This document shows positions 8,651-20,930 of a stretch of 64,000 bases of DNA, piece by piece. How positions within the stretch are numbered: position 1 is the stretch's first letter; every line of letters begins with the position of its first letter. The notes below the pieces were generated by a model. That model was given only the letters and a program-made list of their open reading frames with translations, was not told where the DNA came from and made no database searches. Source of the stretch: Adiantum capillus-veneris (taxonomy: Eukaryota; Streptophyta; Polypodiopsida; Polypodiales; Pteridaceae); NCBI GenBank assembly GCA_014529385.2, contig CM043963.1, positions 109,098,912-109,162,911 on the forward strand, written 5' to 3'. Both the position numbers and the translations under genes were made by a program.

Positions 8651-11563
8651 ACCTTCATCCTTAACTAGATAAGAGTGACTTATAACACATTTGAAGTAGT
8701 CTCAAGCTAGATCAAAACTACCCACTTCCTTGTATATCTACAACCTTTGTAATAGAACCTTTTATTCGGAACTATCTTTTCTAATCGGGCTGGGATATCC
8801 CCAAAAAACCATTTGTATTTACCACTTATTACCTAGCCGAGATAACCCTTTCTTACAGAAAATTCATAACCATTATTCCCAAAAATCCTTACTATTATGT
8901 TATGTCATTCCTACTGCTACCATAGGCTAGCTAACAAAAGTATACTACAATATATTGGACTACTTAGTCTCAGTGAGATTTAGACTCAGTCCGAAACAAA
9001 TTTCCAGTCATGCCCACATATAGGGAACCATATACCATACTCATATACCATATAATGCACTCATTCCTATCAAATATAAGAAATTAGGGCAATAACTCCG
9101 AAGTAATCTGTAAATTCAGAGTATCATTTTAGTTATATCAGTAAAAAAACGTCTGTAATTTAACACCCTCAGATTAACCAGCCAGGATCCACTAAAGGTC
9201 ACTATATGATTTACCCTATAGTATCGAGATCACACCTACTAGCAAGATGGTAGGTAAGGACAAGTGCCTATATATTCTGAATAAGAAAGAGAATCCAACA
9301 GAAGAAGGTGAGCATACAGAATTAAGTCGCCAAGGTTCGACCTAACCTCAGCCATCAGAAATATGTCACCATATTGAACTAGTGATAGGTTAGTCAGAAC
9401 CTACCGCTAATCTTCCTAGCATATGATGATGATGATGATGAGAAAAAACAGTAAATTAGTAACTTGCTATTTTTCAACCTCACTCCGGTATGTGCAGTCA
9501 GCCTATAGGGCACCATACCAGAAGCCTGTACTCAGTATATATACAAAATAACCTTTATAGCCGATTCAGTCCCATAGGAAACTGGTAAAAAAGATCAATC
9601 TATATAAAAAAATGGTCGAGTTAAGTTGAAAAAACATTATTTACTCCTACAATCGGGTATGTGAAACCCGTAATTAGTAAATTCAGAGTAACCTTTTGTC
9701 GATTCAGTAAGATCAACCAAATCAGTCCAGGATTCGTAACCTTACCTAGAGCACTACATCACATCGGTACTCCAACTTACCAAGGTAACAGAACTTTCAG
9801 CACACTGTTTTGTGTTTTAATTTATAAGTATACTTTTATGCTTATTTTTTTGAAAAAAAACACAAGGTCAAACAGTCTCAGCCCAGCAAAAATCTGTAAA
9901 TAGGCTGAAACTATGACTATCAAAGGGAACATACACTTATCTTCCATCTTGTGCTGTAATACGGAAAAGATGAGCGAGTAAAAAACACTTAAAATACCTC
10001 CAGAGTATCATCCAATATGGTCAGCAAACCTGAAACCAGTTTTCCGTTTATTCAAAGTCTCTTTAGACAATTCCAAAAATTCGTTACCAGTACTATGAGT
10101 TGCATTAGTCTGAGGTCAGCTCATGTACATAGTGTACTCCGACCCCCTTAGTATTACCGCAGACATAGGTCTCCGACCTTACATGCTCACTGTTTTTTAG
10201 CTTTATTTTAAATATTTGTGCATTTCTGGATCTATGCAAAGACCAGCTATACATACATCAAACCATTGAATAATTCCAGCTAACTTTACCATTTCAAAAC
10301 AAACATAATGCAGTTTGATCCTCAATCACGCCATTAGACATGCTCAAGTCATATTATTCCTTAGCCGATAAGGTCAGACTAATCCCCTTTTAAAAAAACT
10401 TACTGAACCATTTTTTTATTTCCCCTTCCACTTATTTCACGGACCCTTACAACATAAGTCAAAGAGAACCGTAACTTGCATCAATCCCTAAGCAAACCAA
10501 TCTTACAGCTCATCTTACACACTATACACAAGAAAGGTCAGTATCCAATATGGTCAGCAAATCTGAAAACAGTCTTCCATTTATTCAAAGTCTCCTTAGA
10601 CCATTCCAAAAAATTCGGTACCAGTACTATGAGTTTAATCAGTCCGAGGTCAGCACATGTACAAAATGTACTCCGACGCCTTAGTATTATAGCAGACATA
10701 GGTCTTCGACATTACATGCACACTGTTTTTAGCTTATTTTTTTACATATTTGTGAATTTTTGGCTCTATGCAAAGACCAGCTATACATACAACAAACAAT
10801 TGAATAATCCCAGCTAACTTTACCATTTCCAAATAAACATAATGCATTCCGATCCTCAATCATGCCATTAGACATGCTCAAGTCATATTATTCCTTAGCC
10901 GATAGGGTCAGACTAATCCCCTCCAAAAAGGATATAGCATACAAAACCAGTTTTTTATTTCCCCTTCCACTGATTTCACGGACCCATACCACATAAGTCA
11001 AAGAGAACCATAACTTGCATCAATCCCTAAGCAAGCCAATCTTACATCTCCTCTTACACCCCTTACACAAGAAAGGTCAGTATCCGGAAAAGAATTAAGT
11101 GGGTTTTTTTAAAAATAAAGCTTTCTCAAAACAGTCTCGGGAAAGCTACACAATATTTATAGAAATTCTCTAGAGCAAGACAGAAAATTTGTTTAACCTG
11201 TAGATTAGGAGACGACAAAGCTTCCACAATCTCCTTCCCATTCTTTTTCGCCATGATTGAGCACACAGTAGAAAATATCTTCTAACCCACACAGTATAGA
11301 ATGCACACAGGTGAATACAGAACGATGCTAAGTGAGTAAGAGTACTCACTTTTTTAAAGGGCATTTATACTTGCTGAAGCAAATCGGGAGCAGATCCGCC
11401 ACTGACTCGAACCAGCTACCGCATTAGAGGACGCCCATACGGGCCAGATACTCCGGGATTATCCCAGCTGAAGATCTGGTTTGATCTTGATCAACTTGCC
11501 CCAGCATTCGCTGCTACACTCACCTGCCAACTCAACCCTAGCGCATGTAGTGGCGTGTTGCAG
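8651..11563. repeat. Long direct repeat, right copy (pseudo-LTR candidate)
   Basis: Right copy of the repeat at 379-2994, same orientation and same end sequences. It has an additional 281 bp at 8902-9182. A short ATG array near 9425 has one or two more GAT units than the left copy. For the minus-strand element this is the upstream copy. The end lies about 45 bp before a long CT tract. Confidence 0.85.
10010..11081. repeat. Internal tandem repeat of the right copy
   Basis: Units 10010-10542 and 10543-11081, matching the units at 1453-2511 in the left copy. The same 113-codon open frame recurs at 10476-10817 with a handful of substitutions. Because the surrounding non-coding DNA is equally conserved, this does not show selection on the frame. 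Confidence 0.8.
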
Positions 11564-11606
11564 GTTACTCCTGTAGTGGTTGTAGGACTAAAGACTTGGT
11601 CCCCCA

Positions 11607-11608
<2 letters not shown>

Positions 11609-11692
<84 letters not shown>
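11609..11692. repeat. (CT)n microsatellite
   Basis: About 42 uninterrupted CT units just outside the right long repeat. Open frames across it encode only Arg-Glu repeats and are artefacts. Confidence 0.95.
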
Positions 11693-11696
<4 letters not shown>

Positions 11697-13853
11697 ATTG
11701 AAGAGTGCAACAAGTGGTATTAGAGATGATGGCTTGCATTTTAGGGCTTCATCTTTGGTGAAACTATGTGCATAGATTGTTGTGATTGGAGTGCTCAAAG
11801 TATAAGTCTAAACTTGATGGTGCAAGTTAATCTTGTGTAGATCGTGAGAATTGAGATTTTGGTGGATTTGGGTAAAGAAGAAGCAAGTAGAGATAGATAG
11901 TGCAGCTTGTTTATTATTTTTTGGGCTCCAAAACACTTTCTTTTTGCATATCTCTCTCCTATGGACTTGGAAATCTATGATCTAGGAGTGTATCCTTTGA
12001 TTTTGGCATACTCCAAATGTGTTGATGATATTAGAATTTTGAAATTTTGCATACATTTGCTGCAATTGCAACACCAATAGGCTGGTTGCATATGAGCGCT
12101 GACATGTAGATGCTCATATTATAAAGCATTTTGTAGATTGAGATGTTGAACATGTACATGGTATATTGGTACTCTTTGAGAGCTATTCAAGCTTACATTT
12201 ATCTATGTAAGTGTTGTTTTTGGATGTGGACATTGAGTGAATACACATCAAATAAGGTTTTGTAACATGTTTAGGCTCAATTTTGGTATGCATACTTGAT
12301 GTGTATTGTCTTATAAAAATTCTCTATTGTGAGACATTTTATGGTCTACTTGACATTTGGAGATGATGTGACATATGTATGCATAGTATGGCTGTGTTGA
12401 TACTCTAAGGCAAGATGCATCTTCGTATATGTTACTTGATGTGGCCTACGTGTTGATGCACTTTCTGGCCCGTGATATGAATGGAAGTAGGATGCACTAG
12501 ACTTGATGTGTATTTACTCACAGATGATGTATTGTGAGACATTTTATGGTCTACTTGACATTTGGAGATGATGTGACATATGTATATTATGGTTATGTTG
12601 ATAGTCTAAGGCAAGATGCATCTTTGTATATGCTACTTGATGCGGCATGTTTTGTTGATGCACTTATGGCCTCATGATGTGAATGGTAGGAAGCACTAGA
12701 GTGATTTCAATTATCACAATGTGAGGATTTCTATTCCCAACTATTTTGATTGCATGTGTATGCCACCGTTTGATGCTCTCAAACTATGGTTCATAGATTG
12801 AGCATGAATACACCTTCTGGAACGGTTTTAGTAGCCATTTGTGGTGGCATTATGGCCATAGATAGGTGATGTATGGTTATTATTTTAGCTAATTGTGATC
12901 TATTTCATGTGCATACTTTGGTTTTGGTGCTAGTTTTAAGCACTTGATTACCAAAGCGATTGGGCAGTTGTTTATGTGCACTTAAATACTTGGTTTCGTA
13001 TAGGGAAAGAGAGATATAGAGAAAGTTGGCTGTAACCTCCCACAACTCCCAAATCACATGACCCTTCCTTTTCCTCTTTTATTTAGTCAAATTAAAAAGA
13101 TTACATATTCTTTTTAGACCTTAGGCTAAGGCTTCTTTGTGTATACAATGACCATGGCTTTGACTTTACATGACAAGGGAGAGGTTATATGCTTTGGCTT
13201 ATGATGTGTGGAACACTAATAGCCAAGCAATTACAAAATAATATGGGTTCAAATCACATAGCAATAAGGGTACACATAGGCCTAGATGCCATAAAAGTAT
13301 GGGGAAAAATTAATCAATTTTGGGAAAAGCCGCATATTCTTAGTCTTTTTTATGATGAAATCAGAGGCTACCATTCCTCCTCCATGTAGCTTGTGAGCTC
13401 TTGCAAATAATATGTTGATGAAGACCTCCCTTTTCAGCATACCTAATCAATTAATATCTTTACTCCACAACACTCAATCACCAAACTCCAAACTTCACTT
13501 AATCTTATCATGCACCACTTTGCTAGCTACAAACTTTATTAACTGACCTACTTCTACTCTCGCTCCATATCTTTTCATAAAAGACATACGATAAGAAGGA
13601 ACATCATCAATGTATTGCCCTCAACAACCCACAAGCATCATACAAGAGCAATAACCACTCCCAATTTTGAGCACCAAAATTAAACCCCAACAAAAGACCA
13701 TTGCTCTATAGCTCACCCTTGCTCAAAATATGCATGAAAATTTACCGTCTGGAACATGGTACTCTTGGTGTTGCCTCAATTGACACTAAAATTCAAAACA
13801 AAAAAGAATGAAAGATAAAAAAATGGAATCTTGCAGGTATGAGTTTGGGGGAG
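11693..13853. other. AT-rich non-coding stretch
   Basis: No protein-like frame is seen. It contains the tandem duplication at 12326-12695. Near its right end a G-rich run (TTGGGGGAG, 13845-13853) is followed by TGTTTGAATTAG, which could be a polypurine tract and LTR start of a plus-strand element, or the outer end of the minus-strand LTR proposed next; neither is proven. Confidence 0.35.
12326..12695. repeat. Tandem duplication, period 205 bp
   Basis: The sequence from ATTGTGAGACATTTTATGG at 12326 recurs at 12531 and runs in parallel for about 165-200 bp, with small indels and substitutions. It lies in non-coding DNA. Confidence 0.75.
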
Positions 13854-14401
13854 TGTTTGAATTAGTTCAATCGCTCTAGACACAAGAGTGTTAGTGAGTT
13901 TCAATGAAAGGGCAGTCCTTTTTTGGACATTTACCCTTTCGCCTCATACCCCACGATTTAATCGATACAAGTGTGAGTTTTGGTGTGAGCCTCTCTTCCT
14001 CTGCGCTTCCTTTGTACAAGTTCTATTCCTCGCAACCTTTCTTTGCTCCAGTTGATGGTGGCTTTGGCTCCATTCTCCCTTTCGATCTTCTCTACTACTA
14101 CAATCCACTGGTATCCTTGCCTCCCCATCTTTGAACTTTTCATTCTTCATCTCACCTACAACTTTGGTCGCCTCCAATATCCTCCCATGCCCATCTATTG
14201 GGAGGAGAAGGGGAGAAAGGTTACTTCCACAATTCCAATTGCTTACACACTTACATGTCAACCTCTCACCATCGCTTCCAAAACCCAAGTAGACACACCT
14301 AGACTATGATAGCACACACACACACACAAAATAAATACCTGGTAGTGACAAATTGTAAGGGGAAGATTATGTATACAAGATTAGAGAGTACACAACATAG
14401 C

Positions 14402-14451
<50 letters not shown>

Positions 14452-14875
14452 TCTTGCAAATCAAAGGCCTAAAGATTGTAGCCCCAAACTCTACGGCACC
14501 TCTTGTGGAGTTTGGTATTTAATATTTGATATTGCTTATTGGTGCCAAAAATTGGAGGCTCCTCTTTACACTTAGTTCCACTTTAGTTGTTGTGTGGTGG
14601 CTACCACTACCATCTTAAGGGTGAGTTCTCACTAATTATTTACAAGCAAGCCATAGTGGCTTATTGCAAAAAATAAACTATAACACTTTGCAAATAAAAA
14701 TGACCGAGAATATTTTATTGCCGACGTCTTCTCCTCAACTCCCAAAATTCCAATCTACACATCATCAACTCACTATTAGTAAAAATAGAAAGACAATACA
14801 TAATTAACCATTACACGCCAACTATCCTAATTGTAGTTAACCACATACAATAGGAGGGTGCCCAATCTTATAACA
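13854..14875 (-). repeat. Candidate LTR of the decayed chromodomain element
   Basis: Reading minus, a purine tract (AGGGAGGGAGGGA) ends just before TGTTATAAG at 14875, the usual layout of polypurine tract and 3' LTR start. The other end might be the TGTTT at 13854, which would give TG...CA ends and about 1.0 kb. The segment includes a (GA)n tract at 14404-14449. No second LTR copy is in the window, so the extent is a guess. Confidence 0.3.
14404..14449. repeat. (GA)n microsatellite
   Basis: About 23 GA units inside non-coding sequence. Confidence 0.95.
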
Positions 14876-15589
14876 TCCCTCCCTCCCTAGGGATAGCAAT
14901 TGTCCTCAGTCGCTCAATAGAGAATCAACTAGATCGTGAGTGATAGAAATTGTGGAGAAGATCTACGAAGTTTTGAAAAAAAAAATCAGGCATCCATTTA
15001 GCATCTTCTCTAGGGTGACCTTTAAAAGTCAAAAGATAACGATTATAAACCATGCATGTGCATGTAGTGGTGGTTTCATGATCAACTATTTGGTCAAGGA
15101 TGAGTTGCTCTTCTTGATCTACAAGTGTAGATGGTTTCTCATATATATGATGTGTAGGTAGGGGTCCTTGAAAGGGTCATAATAAATTAATGTGAAATGC
15201 ATTGTTATGTGCTAGTGTGAAGATAATTCTAAGCAAAATGAAACATTATTTCTAACAAAAAATTTGAATGGACCTTAATAACGAGGAGAAAGCTTAACAA
15301 AAACACTTGTATCAACACTTTTAATTCTTCTCTTTTCAATTCAAAGCATAACATAGTCTCTTTCCTGGAATTCATGTGCTTTGTGATGCTTATTAGCATG
15401 CTTACTGTACAATTCTTGTGAATTCTTAATAGTGTACACTTTCATAAATATCATGAAAATTTGCAGTGAATGTATCAACAGCAGGCACAATGTTTGAAAC
15501 TCTTAAAGTAGAAGTAGGAAGAGAGTGACCATACACTTTCATACATATCATGAAAATGTGCAGTGAAAGTATCAACAATAGGCATAATG
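14876..15589 (-). pseudogene. Ty3/gypsy chromovirus remnant: integrase C-end and chromodomain
   Basis: Read on the minus strand in shifting frames. From the right: PIVDTFTAHFHDMYESV and then KHANKHHKAHEFQERDYVML, matching the integrase C-terminal region where a basic stretch precedes F-x-x-G/R-D-x-V-M; then a stretch ending SVDTSVFVKLSPRY, like the K-L-x-P-R-x-x-G-P-F block; then RYLLTFKGHPREDAKWMP, which fits the chromodomain core Y-L-V-x-W-K-G-x-P-x-x-x-x-W; and at the end RLRTIAIPREGGML, a common polyprotein end just before the polypurine tract. Stops and shifts are frequent, so it is dead. A 57-bp block is repeated with period 97 (15436 and 15533). The copia element G begins right at its edge (15590), so G probably inserted into it. 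Confidence 0.6.
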
Positions 15590-15784
15590 TGTTGGAATTA
15601 GGGTTGTAGAGAAACACACATAGGTTGGAGAAGATGAAGGAAGCTCAAGGCACACAACTGAGAGTATATTACTTAGTGTGCAATGGAAAGATAGATAGCC
15701 CTAGAGTGATGGGCGTATATACAATGCATGGGGGAAAAAACCTCCTAAAGAGGGAAAAAATACCCCAGCTGTCCTAGTGGGTTC
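15590..15784 (-). repeat. Copia G 3' LTR, distal part
   Basis: Minus-strand sequence matching the copia F LTR (47465-47691) from the GGGGTATTTTTTCCC block to the CCAACA end. The near part of the same LTR is at 21103-21139. The cut is flanked by GGTTC and CGTTC, the target duplication of H. Confidence 0.85.
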
Positions 15785-15956
15785 TATCAGGACAAGGGTC
15801 CTGTACCCTAAGAACTAGGCTAGGCAAGGAATACGGCCAAGGGTCGGGCTAGGCACTGTAGACAGGGGATCCATCTAGGGCAAGGGGCTAGGAGCCCACC
15901 TATAAAGGGAGGTTGGGAGGAGTATCCAAGAGAGCCTAGTTGCCTGGTTCCTTACA
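15785..15956 (+). repeat. Element H 5' LTR
   Basis: 172 bp, matching 20931-21102 with about ten substitutions, ending CCTTACA. A TATAAAG at 15901-15907 is a good TATA box for the LTR promoter. The second base is A where the 3' LTR has G, so the terminal TG is damaged. Confidence 0.9.
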
Positions 15957-15957
15957 C

Positions 15958-15969
15958 TGGTATCAGAGC
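15958..15969 (+). promoter_or_regulatory. Primer binding site, initiator tRNA-Met type
   Basis: TGGTATCAGAGC begins one base after the LTR end. This is the usual plant primer site complementary to the 3' end of initiator tRNA-Met and marks where minus-strand DNA synthesis would start. Confidence 0.9.
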
Positions 15970-16749
15970 TTGGGACTCTCTTCCACCCTCTCTCTAGGCG
16001 TGGTCACCTTTGGATCCTAAAAAACAAAGCCTTTAGGTGAGAATCGTAGCCTTATAAGACCTTTTCCCAAACCTCGAAGCCATAGCCGGCCTGTGCAAGA
16101 CACAAGATCATCATCATCTTCTTCGTCAAAACCTGCTCGCTGCCTGCGCTTCAAAAGCTTGGGAGTTCACATTTAAAATGGCCTTGGGCCATTGAATTTA
16201 GCCTTGGCCATAAGACTACGGCTCTTCCCACCAAGGGGGCGACATAAGCAAGTGCCGACAAGCTTCCGGTGAAGCAAGCCGAGCAGTTCGACCAAGCTAA
16301 TCTCACTACGACCTTCCCAAGGTCCGCCTGTAGAAATTACAGTATCTAATGCATCTTCCCAACGAATTTAAAGTTCCATCCGTTTGACCATCCACGGTAA
16401 CCATAACTTCACCGAAGCATACATCGGTGTTTGCAAGGGCGTCCTTGGATGCAAATCAAGTGCTGATTTTGTGGTGGCTTGGGATTTACAATCCGATTTC
16501 AACTTAGACATTCAGTTCAGTTGAAGACATAATTACCCAGTAAACTATTGCAACCTGCTTACGAGCTAGTGTTGAAGTTCCTCGATGATTTCACCTCTTC
16601 GCCAATTCTACCGGGATTGGAAATTCACCTTCTTTACGACCGCCGGCGAGGTTAGCACGGCTAACTACCTTTGTGTTCGATACGGTTACGAGTTTTTGTT
16701 GCATTCCAAGGTACTGTTTTCTCTTTTGTTCGCACAACACAGATTCGCC

Positions 16750-17334
16750 ATGAGTGCGGAAATTGATGATCAACACATGTTTGACTTTGAATATATCGAA
16801 TGGGCTCCACCCGTGGATGTCATGGGGCCGGATAATCTCACGGAGAGTACCCTCGTGGCAACAGGGATGGATGGTGCAAACCCAGGTGATCACTCTCTGT
16901 CTCCTCGTTTGTCAACCCCTCCTCCACAAAGTGTGTTGGATATTCTAGAGGATGACAGTCAATTGCCAGATGCCAGGGAGTTTGTCACTCGATAGGACTG
17001 GAAAACTTTTGATGCCCGATTTCACAAGCTCGCTGTCAGGGTTCAAATCTTGGTTACACAAGTAGAAAATCTTACACAACTAATTTACAGAATGCTACGA
17101 GAATCAGCTCTCCACTTGCCAGCAACCCAGGGGGTTGCCAATTTACCAGTTATGACCAAAGAGGTCCAACATGTCCACAATACTTCGGTTGTCGGAACAC
17201 ATCGGGGCACGATCAACGTGGTCAAGAAGCGGCTATCACCATCCAAATTTCAACATGAAAAAAGTCAAAAATTATGCTTTATTTGCTTAGGAACACATCA
17301 AAAAAGGCAGTGCCCACATGTCGGAAAACTTTAG
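16750..17334 (+). pseudogene. Element H gag with one amber
   Basis: One frame with a single TAG at 16993-16995. I choose the ATG at 16750 (MSAEIDDQHMF), although the frame is open from 16585. The first part is acidic with a Pro/Ser-rich stretch; the part after the stop has a heptad-like VQILVTQVENLTQLIYRML and ends in CFICLGTHQKRQC, a zinc-knuckle-like CX2CX3HX4C. It would be a small capsid/nucleocapsid protein, below the usual gag length. The amber is the only break. Confidence 0.5.
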
Positions 17335-20300
17335 CATGATCCATGAGTTTGTGCTTTGACATAAACTCCAATTTTGGTGCACGGCACAGTAGTTATATGG
17401 CTTTTTGAATATGTTATGCGCAGCCATTTTCTCATACCTCAATATGGAATTTTCAGCGTATTGTACGTTTTTTTTTTAATTGGGTACTGTTAAACTCTAA
17501 TTGTTTTCTGCCACAGTCATTTTTGGTACGACCAGTCACATCATCTCTGCTTATATGATCTGCCGAAAACATTCTGAGATGCATACAAGATCACTGAATT
17601 AGGGTGTATATGATACACATGTCCTACAACTCACGCTTTGCATTTCTTTTGGACAGTATTATGAAAAACCAAATGCTTGGCCCATTTTACATGACATAAG
17701 GTTTTTACTTCGTACTCCGATTACCTCGGTGACAAGAGCAGTTGGAAACCAAGTTTGGGGCACCTACATTATTCAGGATATCATCTCATCGAATCCTTAC
17801 CAGTCTAACCGGTGCAAGGCACTTAGGGTGTTGACTTCAACGGTTATCACGGTAGCCACGGGCTTTCGTTTTTGTATGCAAGGCATGCTACCTAGATGGG
17901 ATATAGTACGCTCTCACAAATCACTCTGTCAAGGACACTATTAGTGATGCATTGTTTCCCATAATTTTCGGTTGCTATCCATGCACACAAAACAACCTAA
18001 AAACTTCTACTGGCTTCACAACCCATACACGGTAGACAGTCAAGATCTGACTTGTGTTCCCTCTTGCGATGCGAGCATCATACAGTCAGACGGTTGCATG
18101 CTTATAGGATAAGTTGCTAGTCAGGCATAATATGTCTAAGCACACACGTTCTGGGCACACACAAACTAGACATTTAAGGAAAGTCCCTCAACCCAGCATG
18201 CTCTTCTGTTCGTTCTTCACCTCTTTTTCTAAGGTACAACATGAAAATCTTCTACGAAGTTTGTTTCATGTTTTCTCCTGAGCCACGATGCTCTACAATT
18301 ATCAGCTACAAATTGGGCAAGGTGCCATTCACATTTATTTCATCGGTTTATCAATTGAACACTCATTTCCATACAGGCTATGAACCACGCACACTGGCTA
18401 CGGGCCATTGCTAAATCTAGGGTAAGATCCACTTGTTGGTATTTCTTGGATGATTGTTCTCAAGATGGAACAGCTCTACCTAGTGGTGTACACATTGACA
18501 TTGATTGACAAGCAAGCGTCTTGTCATTATTATAGATATCATTCTGGATGTTTACGGTGTCATTTTTCCACTACATGTTTTCAATGCAAACGCTCATGTG
18601 CGTTTTTTGATAATATTAACCTCACACAGCTGATCTCTACAAGAAAGTCTAGATGTAGCAATCAGTTGCGACAGCATGGCTATCCATAAGAGCTCGGCAG
18701 TTCACTTGTGTGGATCTCCTGCTCTCTCTATAACACTACAGAGTGTCTATGGACATACTGTTTTGGGGTAAGACCCGGTGGGTGATTGCTACATCACCGC
18801 ATAGGCATTAAGGATCACAGTTTGATCTGCATTGAGGATCACCGTTGATCTCTCCCAGTTATACTTTCGAGGAAAGAATTCCGCAATCTACCAAGTGGTA
18901 GCAGACAAACACACTTTTCAAGTTGATTCCAATCAACCTATACACAGTTGACTATGTTGGTTACCGTTATCTGCTAGTTGAGCAGTTTCTACAAAGAGTC
19001 TTATCAAGGGGTTTGACTACGTAGATTCTAATCCAAGAGCTTGGATTTCAAAGGCAACACCCAGGCTTCCCAGTGCAATGCTGTTTGTTTTTTCAGGTAG
19101 GGGACGTGCTCCTCTCCATTTGAATACGGGTAAGTGAACATTACATTCAAATCTCCAGGTACGCATCTATTGATTTGGTGTTATTCCATTTTCAGTATGC
19201 TTTACTTGGTTTTTCAAGACGCTTGAATGTTATAGAGCCATGCCAAGGGCATGTCGGCACACAGTATTTTGGGCCAAGTGTCCAATCTATCTTTCTGCCT
19301 TATGCTGTTATGAATCCACTTGTAGGATTCAATATGGCACATGCTGTCACATGGGATACAACATGGTCTAGGAAATCAAGGAGTTCGGTTTAGCCAGGGT
19401 GGAGCAATGAACGAGGGTCCCTCTCACTCCCATCGTAGAGTGTCTGTAGTTACCTCCACACACAAGTACGTCTTGTACTTGAAGGATGTTCCTTTTCACA
19501 CATCCTTATATGAGACATATTCCACATGTGGAGAATATGAGCCTCTGGACTAACACTGGCGCCATTATGTCAATTATGTGTCACGACAAAGTCCCTAGGT
19601 GCTGGTCACATCTGTTTTCTAGACCATTTTTAGCACGATGTATCAGGAGCAATTTCGTGTGGCCAGAAATTGTCGGATACTTAGAATGACTTGTTAAGGT
19701 ACAAGTACTGCTAAACAACATTACAGATGGTTGTTTATACATATAGCAAGGCTATAAGCTGTTAATGAAAAAGTTTCATTGTCTGTATCTAGAAGTGATC
19801 AATGTTTCACGTTTTATTGTGATTCAGACGTTTCAGCAAGTCTTGCAAAAGATTGCAAACCAAAAGTATTTAGTTTCTGTTCAGAACTATTTACATTCCT
19901 TTTATTGCGTACTAGGCGCATCACATTTGTCATAAGTATTGGCAAGCATCATTATGGATATACAGGTTCGGTTAGTTTTTGCTAAATGCATGCACACTAG
20001 GTGTTATGGGCCCTAGTGTTTAGCAAGGTCTGGTTTGGAACGGCATGCATATTCCACAGATTGTTGCTTATGAAGCATTTTGCACTCTATGTGCACTATC
20101 TCTATGAGATTACTTTTGGATCCACTAATCACCAATAGAGGTCATGGCTCGGTTTGGGTGTTGCTCGATTTTGCAAGTTAACCCTCAGTACTGTCAGTTA
20201 TCCAAGGGGATAGGCAGATTACAAAGATTACAAAGAGTAATCTTGTGCTAAACGATCTGCTAAGAGCATTACCTTAGCACAACGCATTTCTAGATAGATG

Positions 20301-20930
20301 ATTTTCTCCCTATTCTAGACTTTGCTTAAGTACAATTTTCGACTTTGAACACCTCTTGTGGTGGGGTTAGAGATTGTGTCAATACTTTCATACGTCAAGG
20401 ACTTACCAGGTGTGCTGATAGAGTACGTTGGCACGTAACCTTCATTAGGGATGAACATTTCATGGACTTTTTTCAAGATACTCAAGCGAGTAGGAAATCT
20501 GGCTCACAATTGCATGGAAAGTTATGCCAAGGTTTCCTTGCATTATTCCAGTACCTTCAAAAGATCTGAAGGTTGGTTATGCCTTTGGAAAACTCTTAGT
20601 TGTGGTTACTCCTTTACAGTACTCAAGTGAGTTATAAATGGAGTTACCATTTAAACCCAAGTGTCTCTTAGTTGTGGTTACTCCTTTACAACACTCAAGT
20701 GAGTTATATATGGAGTTACCATTTAGACCCAAGTGGTTGCAAACGGACAACAATGTTGAAAATCAAGATATTCCTCTTGGTTTCATTGAACCTCCTCACT
20801 GCACCAATTATCGGTCATACAGACAACTGGCTCACTTATGGGACGTCAATAACAAGAACATTAGTATTCTTAAGGGGATATTACTACTTGTATTTTCGAG
20901 GACGAAAACTCTTTCTTAAGGGGGAAGTAA
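17335..20930 (+). pseudogene. Element H decayed pol region
   Basis: No long frame is left. Around 19640-19680 RCIRSNFVWPEIVGYLE resembles the integrase zinc-finger block (R-I-x-x-N-F-x-W-P-G-M). Near the end, frame three reads IFEDENSFLRGK then stop, a frequent end of Ty3/gypsy polyproteins. A 72-bp tandem duplication lies at 20594-20737. RT motifs could not be found. Heavy decay or a non-autonomous origin are both possible. Confidence 0.4.
20918..20927 (+). promoter_or_regulatory. Element H polypurine tract
   Basis: AAGGGGGAAG, three bases before the 3' LTR (TGTCAGG at 20931). It would prime plus-strand DNA synthesis. Confidence 0.8.

Larger units (their letters stand above)
379..11563 (-). 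mobile_element. Penelope-like retroelement with long direct repeats
   Basis: A minus-strand coding block (7596 to 4261) lies between two long direct repeats, 379-2994 and 8651-11563. The RT has the block order and motif style of Penelope-like elements rather than LTR-element or LINE RTs. Penelope-like elements are known to carry direct repeats called pseudo-LTRs, which fits this layout. I found no GIY-YIG endonuclease motif after the RT, so it may belong to the endonuclease-lacking group or have lost the domain. No RNase H or integrase is visible. An alternative is another non-LTR RT lineage placed by chance between duplicated segments. Exact outer ends and target duplication were not found. 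Confidence 0.6.

Noticed and set aside
379-11563. Hammerhead ribozyme in the long repeats
   Set aside because: Penelope-like pseudo-LTRs can carry one, but I found no convincing CTGANGA plus GAAA pair by eye on either strand. A covariance search would decide.
11491-11798. Arg-Glu repeat frames across the CT tract
   Set aside because: Direct product of the microsatellite; the same holds for Leu-Ser frames at 36701-37049 and Arg-Glu frames at 14306-14575 and 41690-41992.
13904-14309. Several overlapping frames of 60-114 codons
   Set aside because: Three frames on both strands overlap, with low-complexity content and no family motif.
16585-16749. Upstream start of element H gag at 16585
   Set aside because: The frame is open, but the ATG at 16750 has better protein-like sequence after it; the opposite strand is also open here.
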